Origin: Sphingomonas sp.
GTDB lineage: Bacteria; Pseudomonadota; Alphaproteobacteria; Sphingomonadales; Sphingomonadaceae
DNA length: 64,000 bases
Direction: 5' to 3'
NCBI GenBank assembly: GCA_017418975.1
Contig: JAFOMG010000011.1
Location: forward strand, 186,001 to 250,000
Shown here: piece after piece, positions 57,621 through 64,000 of the stretch
How the letters are laid out: every line of letters begins with the position of its first letter
Numbering within the stretch: position 1 is the first letter of the stretch
The notes under the pieces: generated by a model
The model's input: only the letters and a program-made list of their open reading frames with translations
Database searches by the model: none
What the model was told of the DNA's origin: nothing
Position numbers and translations under genes: made by a program

Positions 57621-58973
57621 ATGCTTCGTTCGTTCCTTCAGGTCACCGCCGCGGTCGGCGCGCTGGCGCTCGTTCCCATTGCCTCGGGCGCCATGGCCGG
57701 CGTGGACACTTCGAGCTTCAAGGAGCTCGACACCTTCATGGAAGTCTACAGCCAGGTGAAGGCGAACTATGTCGACAAGGTGGACGACAAGACGCTGATG
57801 AAGGGCGCGATCCAGGGCATGCTGGCGGCGCTCGATCCGCACAGCAGCTATGCCGACGGGCTCGATTTCGACAATCTGAAGATCCAGACCGACGGCAATT
57901 ATGGCGGCCTCGGCCTCACCGTGACCCAGGAGGACGGGGCGGTGAAGGTGGTGGCGCCGACCGAGGACACGCCGGCCGCGCGCGCGGGCATGAAATCGGG
58001 CGATTTCATCACGCATATCGACGGCAAGTTCATCGTCGGCGGCAGCCTGGACGATGCGATCCAGCAGATGCGCGGCAAGCCGGGCACCAGCGTCACGCTC
58101 ACCGTGATCCGCCCGGGCGCGGACAAGCCGCTCACCTTCACCATGAAGCGCGAGATCATCGTGCAGCGGCCGGTGAAGTGGGACGTCAAGGACGGCGTCG
58201 GCATCCTCAACATCAACACCTTCACGGCCCAGACCGGGGCGGACACGATCAAGGCGATCCAGGAGATCGACAAGAAGCTGGGCCACAAGCCGCTGGGCTA
58301 TATCGTCGACCTGCGCCAGAATGGCGGCGGCCTGCTCAGCCAGGCGATCGAAGTGTCCGACATATTCCTGACGCATGGCGAGATCGTCTCGCAGCGCGGC
58401 CGCGAGAAGGCCGATATCGAGCGCTGGTATGCCGATGTGAGCGAGCCGGGCATCGTCGCGGTCCCGGGCGATCTGGCCCAGGGGCTGCCGGTGGTCGTGC
58501 TGATCGACGCGGGCACCGCCTCGGCCTCGGAGATCGTCGCCGGCGCGCTGCAGGACCATCACCGCGCGCTCGTCATGGGCGTGCGCAGCTTCGGCAAGGG
58601 CTCGGTCCAGTCGATCCTGCCGATGGGTCCGCGCGCCGCGCTGCGCCTCACCACGGCGCGCTATTATACGCCATCGGGCCGCTCGGTGCAGGAAGGCGGC
58701 ATCAAGCCCGATCTGCTCGTGCCCCAGCTCACCGATCCCGACTACAAGACCCGCCCCTCGATCCGCGAGGCGGATCTGCGCGCGCACCTGATCAACAACG
58801 ACAAGGTCGACGATTCGGTGCTCGAGGACGATCAGCGCGCCGATCCGCGCTTCGCCAAGACGGCGGAGCAGCTGAAGAAGGAGGGGATCGACGACTTCCA
58901 GCTGCATTATGCGCTGCAGACCATTTCCCGCCTCGGACCCAAGACCCAGGTCGCCGCGACACGGAGCAAGTAA
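57621..58973 (+). CDS. ctpA: Carboxyl-terminal processing peptidase CtpA (S41)
   Basis: 450 residues. N-terminal signal/anchor (MLRSFLQVTAAVGALALVPIASGAMA), PDZ domain (GGLGLTVTQEDGAVKVVAPTEDTPAARAGMKSGDFITHIDG), then the S41 core: YIVDLRQNGGGLLSQAIE, IDAGTASASEIVAGALQDH with Ser in TASASE (residues 301-303) and Lys326 in SFGKGSVQS. Periplasmic protease controlling peptidoglycan hydrolases. It follows the EnvC-like gene, a common pairing. Confidence 0.95.
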   Translation: MLRSFLQVTAAVGALALVPIASGAMAGVDTSSFKELDTFMEVYSQVKANYVDKVDDKTLMKGAIQGMLAALDPHSSYADGLDFDNLKIQTDGNYGGLGLTVTQEDGAVKVVAPTEDTPAARAGMKSGDFITHIDGKFIVGGSLDDAIQQMRGKPGTSVTLTVIRPGADKPLTFTMKREIIVQRPVKWDVKDGVGILNINTFTAQTGADTIKAIQEIDKKLGHKPLGYIVDLRQNGGGLLSQAIEVSDIFLTHGEIVSQRGREKADIERWYADVSEPGIVAVPGDLAQGLPVVVLIDAGTASASEIVAGALQDHHRALVMGVRSFGKGSVQSILPMGPRAALRLTTARYYTPSGRSVQEGGIKPDLLVPQLTDPDYKTRPSIREADLRAHLINNDKVDDSVLEDDQRADPRFAKTAEQLKKEGIDDFQLHYALQTISRLGPKTQVAATRSK

Positions 58974-58976
58974 GCC

Positions 58977-59462
58977 ATGCGTAACGACGGCCTCCGCATC
59001 GCGCGCTGGATCGCGCTCCTCCTTCCCCTCGCGCTGGTGGGCGGCGCGCATCTCTCCGAGCTGTTCGGCCTGGTGCCGTGCGAGATGTGCTGGTGGCAGC
59101 GCTGGCCGCATTATGCCGCGATCCTGGTCGCGCTCCCGGCCTTTTTCGTGCGCGGCCGGCCGCTGCAGATGACGATCGTCCTGCTCGCCGCCACCCTGAT
59201 CGCGGTGAGCGGCGGCATCGGCGTCTTCCATGCCGGCGTGGAGTATAAATGGTGGGAGGGCATTACCGCCTGCACCGCCCAGGTGCATGGCGACAATCCG
59301 ATGGACATGCTGAACGATGCGCTGCGCCGGCCGCTGATCCGCTGCGACGTGCCGCAATGGACGTTGTTCGGGATCAGCCTGGCCGGCTTCAACGCGATCC
59401 TCTCGCTCGGCGGTGCCGCGGCCATCTTCCTGCTTGCCGCTCGCAAGGGCGCCCGCGCATGA
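58977..59462 (+). CDS. dsbB: Disulfide bond formation protein DsbB
   Basis: 161 residues, four membrane helices. First redox pair CEMC in LVPCEMCWWQRWPHYAAI; second periplasmic pair in CTAQVHGD and RPLIRCDVPQW. DsbB reoxidises DsbA with ubiquinone, so it is functionally tied to the adjacent coq7. It starts 3 bases after ctpA and its stop overlaps the coq7 ATG (ATGA). Confidence 0.92.
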   Translation: MRNDGLRIARWIALLLPLALVGGAHLSELFGLVPCEMCWWQRWPHYAAILVALPAFFVRGRPLQMTIVLLAATLIAVSGGIGVFHAGVEYKWWEGITACTAQVHGDNPMDMLNDALRRPLIRCDVPQWTLFGISLAGFNAILSLGGAAAIFLLAARKGARA

Positions 59463-59992
59463 GCTGGAAGCCCGGCGATCGGCGCGAGGGGCTGGCCTCG
59501 ATGGTCCGCGTCGACCAGGCGGGCGAATATGGCGCGACGCGCATCTATGCTGGCCAGCTCGCGGTGATGGGCGATCGCACGCCGATGGCGCGGATGATCG
59601 CCGGCATGGCAAGCCAGGAGGAACGTCACCGCGCCTTTTTCGACGCGATGATCGCGCGCCGCGGCGTGCGCCCGACCGCGCTCCAGCCCTTCTGGAACGT
59701 CGCCGGCTTCGCCCTGGGCGCCGCCACCGCGGCGATGGGCCCCGAAGCGGCGATGGCCTGCACCGCCGCGATCGAGACCGAGATCGACCTCCATTACCAG
59801 CAGCAGCTCGAGGAGATCGGCGATAGCGATCCCGAGCTCGCCCAAGCCGTGGCGCAGTTCCGCGAGGAGGAGCTCGAGCATCGCGATACCGCGCTCGCGC
59901 ACGGCGCGGAGCATGCCCCGGCCTATCCGCTGCTGTCCGGGCTGATCCGTGCCGGCTGCCGCGCTGCCATTGCGATATCGAAACGGATATAA
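59459..59992 (+). CDS. coq7: Demethoxyubiquinone hydroxylase Coq7
   Basis: 177 residues. Di-iron four-helix bundle: DQAGEYGATRIYAGQ (first Glu), EERHRAFFDA (EExxH), TEIDLHYQQQ (Glu), and REEELEHRDTAL (EExxH-type). It hydroxylates demethoxyubiquinone in ubiquinone synthesis. Start at ATG 59459 overlapping dsbB; homologues begin near SMVRVDQAGE. Confidence 0.95.
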   Translation: MSWKPGDRREGLASMVRVDQAGEYGATRIYAGQLAVMGDRTPMARMIAGMASQEERHRAFFDAMIARRGVRPTALQPFWNVAGFALGAATAAMGPEAAMACTAAIETEIDLHYQQQLEEIGDSDPELAQAVAQFREEELEHRDTALAHGAEHAPAYPLLSGLIRAGCRAAIAISKRI

Positions 59993-60043
59993 AGGCCCCA
60001 TTCAGCCGTTTTGGACCAGGCACGGCACAGCAGGAGTAAGCCG

Positions 60044-60451
60044 ATGTTGAACCGGATCATGATCGCAGGCGCGCTCGCCGCCCTTCCGATGCTGGCGCCC
60101 GTTGCCGCGCATGCCCAGAACGCGGCGCAGAACGGCGTGCTGGTGATCTATGGCAAGGACAAGTGCCCGACCAACTCGAACGGCGAGGAGATCGTGGTCT
60201 GCAAGCGCCTCGACGAGCGCGAGCGCTATCGCATCCCGTCGAACCTGCGCGAACAGGCCGGCCCGCCGCAGAAGACCGAGAGCTGGGCGGTGCGTTCGCA
60301 GGACGCGCTCACCTCGGGCGATTTCGGCACCGGCAGCTGCTCGACCACCGGGGCCGGCGGCGGCACCGGCTGCTTCGTGCGGAAGGCGACCATTGCCCGC
60401 GCCGAAGCTCGGGCGCGCAAGAAGGCCGAAGAGAATCTGCCGCTGCCTTGA
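60044..60451 (+). CDS. Secreted Cys-containing protein of unknown function
   Basis: 135 residues. Signal peptide MLNRIMIAGALAALPMLAPVAAHAQ, then CPTNSNGEEIVVCKRLDERERYRIPSNLRE and GSCSTTGAGGGTGCFVRKA. The four Cys suggest two disulfides in the periplasm. The CPTNSNGEEIVVCKR segment is common in small sphingomonad exported proteins. GGAGTAAG lies before the ATG. Function unknown. Confidence 0.75.
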   Translation: MLNRIMIAGALAALPMLAPVAAHAQNAAQNGVLVIYGKDKCPTNSNGEEIVVCKRLDERERYRIPSNLREQAGPPQKTESWAVRSQDALTSGDFGTGSCSTTGAGGGTGCFVRKATIARAEARARKKAEENLPLP

Positions 60452-60486
60452 GCTGATTCCGCTCCCGCGCCCGCGCCACGAGAGCC

Positions 60487-60524
60487 TGGGAGGGGAGCCG
60501 CGCCAACCGGAGGGCCCCCTCCCA
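60487..60524. terminator. Hairpin between convergent genes
   Basis: Perfect arms TGGGAGGGG and CCCCTCCCA with a 20-base loop sit between the secreted-protein gene and the convergent glycosyltransferase-like gene. No T-tract; could serve both strands weakly. Confidence 0.35.
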
Positions 60525-60526
60525 CA

Positions 60527-61795
60527 TCACCGCTCCTGGCGGCGCGCGCCTTTCCGGTGCGCTCGCCCGGGGAGAGCGGCTTCTGCCTGGCGCGCCAGCG
60601 GGAGTGTCACCCATTCGGGCGGCGCGCGGCGCACGCAATCGGCGATGAGCCACAGCATCACCAGCGCGCGCGCCGCCGCGGCGCCGGCAACGTCCAGCGT
60701 GTTCGCCGCCGGCCAGGCGCCGTCCATGCCGGCCAGGAACCAGAACTCGGCGAAATAGGCGAAGATCCCGGTCGCCGCGAACAGCGCCACCGGCCATAGC
60801 CGCGGCGCGGTCATCACCAGCATCGGCCACAGCCACAGGTCGAACTGGGGCGAATAGACCTTGTTGGTGAGCATGAACCAGGCGAGCAGCGGCGTCGACA
60901 GCAGCCAGAGCCGCGCATGGTGGCGCCGCCAGCCCAGGCCGATGATGGCGGCCCCGCCGATCGCGAAGGCAAGGGCGGCCAGGAGGTTCTTGCCCGGCGT
61001 GCCGAGCTGCAGGATGCCGAGATTGCCGAGCACGTCCCAGGTCCCGGCAACCGTGCCGCCGCGCGCCTGCGAGAAGCGGTAGAATTCGCTCCAGTTCGCC
61101 GGCGCGAGCAAGGCGACCGGCAGGTTCACCGCCAGCCAGGCTCCGATCGCGGCGAGCTTCACCCAGCCGGCGCGCACCACCCGCTGCCACCAGCCGCGGC
61201 CCTGCCCGAGAAACGCCGAGAGGGCGAACAGGGGCAGCATCACGATCGGAAACAGCTTGGCGGCCACGCCCAGCCCGGCCGCGGCCCCCGCGCGGATCAG
61301 CCGGCCCTCGCGGGCCAGCAGCATCGCCCACACCGCCAGCGTGACGGCGATCATGTCCCAGTTATGCCCGACATAGAGGATGAGCGGCGGCGCGGCGGCC
61401 CACCACCAGAGCCGTCGCCGGTCCATCCCGGCCCGCCGGAACATCCAGAGGATCAGGAAGGCGAGGGCGATGTTCACTGCCGTCACCACGCCCAGGAACT
61501 TGGCGTCATTGGCCTCGCGCCCGAAGATCAGATGCGTCGCCGCGCCTTCGATCCAGATCGCCGCGCCGGTGAGCACCGGGTATTCGATCGGGGTCTGGAG
61601 ATAGGGGATGCTGCCCTTGTCCACCGCGCGCGCCGTCCAGAAGGGTACCGCGTCGCTGTAGCAGCCGGTGAGATATTGTTCGGAATCGGTCCAGCCGCCC
61701 GGCATGCAATGCTGCTTGAAGCCGAAGCCGAGCAGGCAGGTGACCGCCAGCACGGCCAGCAATGCGCGGAAATGCCGGTCGATCCTCAATCGCAT
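60527..61795 (-). CDS. DUF2029/GT87-type membrane glycosyltransferase
   Basis: 422 residues with about ten membrane helices. The luminal loop after helix 1 has YLTGCYSDAVPFWTARAVDKGSIPYLQTPIEYPVLTGA, then AAAPPLILYVGHNWDMIAVTLAVWAMLLAREGR and TNKVYSPQFDLWLWPML, the conserved GT-C/DUF2029 (GT87) pattern. Characterised relatives transfer mannose or arabinose from polyprenyl phosphate. GGAG lies 8 bases before the ATG at 61795; a longer open frame runs antisense to the radical SAM gene and is not supported. Confidence 0.83.
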   Translation of the reverse strand: MRLRIDRHFRALLAVLAVTCLLGFGFKQHCMPGGWTDSEQYLTGCYSDAVPFWTARAVDKGSIPYLQTPIEYPVLTGAAIWIEGAATHLIFGREANDAKFLGVVTAVNIALAFLILWMFRRAGMDRRRLWWWAAAPPLILYVGHNWDMIAVTLAVWAMLLAREGRLIRAGAAAGLGVAAKLFPIVMLPLFALSAFLGQGRGWWQRVVRAGWVKLAAIGAWLAVNLPVALLAPANWSEFYRFSQARGGTVAGTWDVLGNLGILQLGTPGKNLLAALAFAIGGAAIIGLGWRRHHARLWLLSTPLLAWFMLTNKVYSPQFDLWLWPMLVMTAPRLWPVALFAATGIFAYFAEFWFLAGMDGAWPAANTLDVAGAAAARALVMLWLIADCVRRAPPEWVTLPLARQAEAALPGRAHRKGARRQER

Positions 61796-61909
61796 CGCGC
61801 GCTCCAGAATTTCCGCCCCCAGATGTGCTCGGGGAGGAAGCGATTGTGTTCGCTCGCCTCCTTCCACAACCCGCTGGACACCGCAACATCTGGAACATAA
61901 AGCGAACGA

Positions 61910-63157
61910 ATGTCGCAGCTCGATCTCCGCGCGAAGCTCGCCATCCTCGCCGATGCCGCCAAATATGATGCCAGCTGCGCCTCGTCGGGCACGACCAGGC
62001 GCAATTCGGCGGCGGGCAGGGGGCTCGGCTCGACCGAGGGCATGGGCATCTGCCACGCCTATGCGCCGGATGGACGCTGCATCTCGCTGCTCAAGATCCT
62101 GCTGACCAACAGCTGCATCTTCGACTGCCACTATTGCATCAACCGCAAGAGCTCGAACGTCCGCCGCGCCCGCTTCACGCCGGAGGAGGTGGTCGACCTC
62201 ACGCTCGGCTTCTACCGGCGCAACTATATCGAGGGGCTGTTCCTTTCCTCTGGCATCATTCGTTCGAGCGACTATACGATGGAGCAGATCGTCCGCGTCG
62301 CGCGGCTGCTGCGCGAGGTGCATGACTTTCGCGGCTATATCCATCTGAAGACGATTCCCGATGCCGATCCGGAGCTGGTGCGCCAGGCCGGGCTCCATGC
62401 CGATCGGGTCTCGATCAATGTCGAGCTGCCGACGGTGGCGGGGCTGGTGCGGCTGGCGCCCGAAAAGTCCGCGCCCCGGATCGAAGGCGCGATGCGGGAC
62501 GTCCGTGCCGCGATCGAGGACGGCGCCGATGCCGGCCGGCGCTACAAGGCCGCGCCGAAATTCGCGCCCGCCGGCCAGTCGACCCAGATGATCGTCGGTG
62601 CCGATGCCGCCACCGATGGGGACATCATCGCGCGCGCGGCCGGGCTCTACGACCGGTTCCAGCTGCGGCGCGTCTATTATTCGGCGTTCAGCCCGATTCC
62701 CGATGCCAGCGCCGTGCTGCCGCTCCGGCGCCCGCCGCTGATGCGCGAGCATCGGCTCTACCAGTCCGACTGGCTGATGCGCTTCTACGGCTATGCGCCG
62801 CGCGAAGTGGCCGAGGCGGCGGATCCCGTCACCGGCATGCTCCCGCTCGACATCGATCCCAAGCTCGCCTGGGCGTTGAAGTTCCGCGCGCATTTTCCCG
62901 TGGACGTCAACCGCGCCCCGCGCGCGGCGCTGCTCCGGGTGCCGGGGCTCGGCGTCAAGGCGATTGACGCGATCCTCGCCGCGCGCCGCTGGCGCCGGCT
63001 GCGCCTGGCCGATATCGCCCGGCTGACGGCTTCGCTCGCCAAGGTCCGCCCGTTCCTGATCGCCGAGGACTGGCGCCCGGTCGCGCTGGCCGATCGCGCC
63101 GACCTGCATGCGCTGGTCGCGCCAAGGCACGCGCAGCTCGAACTGTTCGGCGCCTGA
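61910..63157 (+). CDS. DNA modification/repair radical SAM protein (TIGR03916-like)
   Basis: 415 residues. The radical SAM cluster motif CIFDCHYC is at Cys69, Cys73 and Cys76. The context (ACASSGTTRRNSA-type opening, GICHAYAPDGRCISLLKILLTNSC, LGFYRRNYIEGLFLSSGI) matches TIGR03916, a family linked to uracil-DNA-glycosylase-like partners. A C-terminal helix-hairpin-helix (LLRVPGLGVKAIDAILAAR) suggests DNA binding. The usual partner gene (TIGR03915/UDG type) is not next to it here. Divergent from the glycosyltransferase gene. Confidence 0.87.
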   Translation: MSQLDLRAKLAILADAAKYDASCASSGTTRRNSAAGRGLGSTEGMGICHAYAPDGRCISLLKILLTNSCIFDCHYCINRKSSNVRRARFTPEEVVDLTLGFYRRNYIEGLFLSSGIIRSSDYTMEQIVRVARLLREVHDFRGYIHLKTIPDADPELVRQAGLHADRVSINVELPTVAGLVRLAPEKSAPRIEGAMRDVRAAIEDGADAGRRYKAAPKFAPAGQSTQMIVGADAATDGDIIARAAGLYDRFQLRRVYYSAFSPIPDASAVLPLRRPPLMREHRLYQSDWLMRFYGYAPREVAEAADPVTGMLPLDIDPKLAWALKFRAHFPVDVNRAPRAALLRVPGLGVKAIDAILAARRWRRLRLADIARLTASLAKVRPFLIAEDWRPVALADRADLHALVAPRHAQLELFGA

Positions 63158-63179
63158 ACGCGCGGCTAGGCTCGCCGGC

Positions 63180-63590
63180 ATGAAGCTGCTCGTCGCGCTG
63201 CTCGCCTTGCTCGGTGGCTCCGGCCAGCCCGCCGAGCGTCCCGGCTATGCCGCCGGGCAGGTCTGGGAATATCGCACGCGCCCGGTCGAGCCGCGGTCGC
63301 TGCTCAAGATCCAGGCGATCGAGGCGGATCCGCGCGGCGATCCGATCTACCATGTCAGCCTGGTCGACCTCGCCATAGCCGGCGGCGAGGTGCAGCACCT
63401 GCCGGTATCGCGGCGGACCCTTGACGCGAGCGTGACCCGGCTTGCCGCGCGCCAGCCGGATTTCCCCGATCCCGCCGCGGGCATCGCGACGTGGCGCGAG
63501 GCGCGGGGCGGCGTCTTCACCATTTCGATCGCCGGGATCGTCGACATGCTCGACGCGTCGCTCCGCGAGGGGCAAGCGGAGCATCGCTAG
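63180..63590 (+). CDS. Small secreted protein of unknown function
   Basis: 136 residues. Short signal-like start (MKLLVALLALLGGSGQ), then WEYRTRPVEPRSLLKIQAIEADPRGDPIYHVSLVDLAI and LDASVTRLAARQPDFPDPAAGIATWREARGGVFTISIAGIVDML. I do not recognise it. It starts 22 bases after the radical SAM stop and may be co-transcribed with it. Confidence 0.6.
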   Translation: MKLLVALLALLGGSGQPAERPGYAAGQVWEYRTRPVEPRSLLKIQAIEADPRGDPIYHVSLVDLAIAGGEVQHLPVSRRTLDASVTRLAARQPDFPDPAAGIATWREARGGVFTISIAGIVDMLDASLREGQAEHR

Positions 63591-63618
63591 AGAGAACCCG
63601 GGATCGCCTCCCATATCA

Positions 63619-63628
63619 TTGTATACAA
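63619..63628. promoter_or_regulatory. Palindrome TTGTATACAA, GntR/FadR-type half-site pair
   Basis: A perfect 10-base palindrome between the small secreted-protein gene and the Lrp/AsnC gene. GntR proteins of the FadR group often bind TTGTATACAA-like sites, but no GntR gene is in the window. A related TGTATACA is in the toxin-antitoxin promoter. Confidence 0.3.
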
Positions 63629-63717
63629 AGGAGTTTCTCTATCTTCGCCGATCGTGATCGGCAGCGCGACTTGCTCGCGCGCCGAAGCCGGTCCGCCGGG
63701 GAATTCGCGCGAATAGC

Positions 63718-64000
63718 CTAGTCGGCGATCGGCACGAGCAGCCCGCGCTTGCCCACGCCCAGCGCGACATTGGTGGTGAAGCGGCGCACATTCGGATTGT
63801 CCGCCATCAGCCGGCTCATCAGCGCGTCATAGGCGCCGACATCGGGTGCGACGACGACCAGCACGAAATCGGCGGTGCCCGTGACGTAATAGACCTGCTG
63901 GACCTGCTCCTCCGCGGCCAGCCATTGGCGCAGCCGGGCGATCAGCTCGGGGCGCTCGCGCTCGATCTCCAGCGCTGCCAGGAAGAAATTGGGCTTCCCC
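63718..64000 (-). CDS. Lrp/AsnC-family regulator, C-terminal part (partial)
   Basis: The 94 codons in the window cover the ligand-binding RAM domain: NFFLAALEIERERPELIARL, EEQVQQVYYVTGTADFVLVVVAPDVGAYDALMSRLMADNPNVRRFTTNVALGVGKRG and end VPIAD. The N-terminal DNA-binding domain lies beyond the window. Family members control amino-acid metabolism and similar pathways. It is convergent with the preceding small gene. Confidence 0.9.
   Translation of the reverse strand, partial: GKPNFFLAALEIERERPELIARLRQWLAAEEQVQQVYYVTGTADFVLVVVAPDVGAYDALMSRLMADNPNVRRFTTNVALGVGKRGLLVPIAD

Noticed and set aside
56265..60023. A very long antisense open frame (over 1200 codons) opposite the EnvC-like, ctpA, dsbB and coq7 genes
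   Set aside because: Long antisense frames are expected in GC-rich DNA. The plus-strand genes are unambiguous, and the antisense translation is Arg/Ala/His-rich with no recognisable domain.

Overview
The window is GC-rich, densely packed bacterial chromosome. The gene content and order point to an alphaproteobacterium of the Sphingomonas type. This is inference: it rests on a crtY-crtI-crtB carotenoid cluster, ubiquinone genes (ubiG, coq7), a proA-nadD-rsfS-rlmH-envC-ctpA-dsbB-coq7 run, and many GTG starts in stop/start overlaps (GTGA, ATGA, TGATG). I saw no rRNA, tRNA, CRISPR array, transposase or prophage. Most of the window looks like core chromosome.

Layout. 0-6.9 kb: a LytS-type histidine kinase; tldD overlapping a CPBP membrane protease; several small conserved proteins; a TetR/glutathione-transferase divergent pair with a candidate operator. 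7.0-14.1 kb: the carotenoid genes crtY, crtI and crtB with a LOG-family hydrolase inserted, then an Atm1-type ABC exporter and an alpha/beta hydrolase. 14.1-19.4 kb: a HerA/DUF87-like ATPase, recQ and a chain of small overlapping genes. 19.4-22 kb: a fatty-acid-hydroxylase-family protein whose gene overlaps a GMC oxidoreductase. 22-24 kb: a glnK-amt operon with a sigma-54 promoter and a clear terminator. 24-28.6 kb: a second hydroxylase-family protein, a MipA-like outer-membrane protein, and thiC behind a TPP riboswitch. 28.6-35.3 kb: an accessory-looking stretch of small unknown genes, palindromic repeats, a two-gene cassette sharing an unusual SGRPNPVW module, and a secreted S41 peptidase. 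35.4-42.7 kb: two DNA glycosylases, GFA and CsaA-like proteins, ubiG and lysC, a TonB-like protein and a nitronate monooxygenase. 42.8-46.6 kb: a PadR/HAAS pair with a concentric palindrome, and ptsP. 46.6-53 kb: a RodZ-like protein, cpoB, tilS, ftsH and a DUF3667 protein. 53-60.4 kb: the proA to coq7 run, with a ParD/ParE-like toxin-antitoxin pair inserted between proA and nadD. 60.5-64 kb: a DUF2029-type glycosyltransferase, a DNA-repair-type radical SAM protein, a small secreted protein, and the end of an Lrp/AsnC regulator.

Functional themes. Nitrogen signalling is represented by glnK-amt (sigma-54) and EI-Ntr (ptsP). Envelope quality control and division are represented by ftsH, ctpA, an EnvC-like factor, cpoB, a RodZ-like protein and dsbB. 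Antioxidant functions are represented by carotenoids, GST and ubiquinone. Base-excision repair is represented by ung, an endonuclease III-like protein and the radical SAM protein.

The best candidates for something undescribed are the SGRPNPVW cassette with its Cys/His enzyme-like C-terminal domain (30767-32025), a long-range RNA stem that would bury the start codon of a secreted protein (5465-5568), and the toxin-antitoxin module embedded in a housekeeping operon. All function calls are from reading the sequence; no database search was run.
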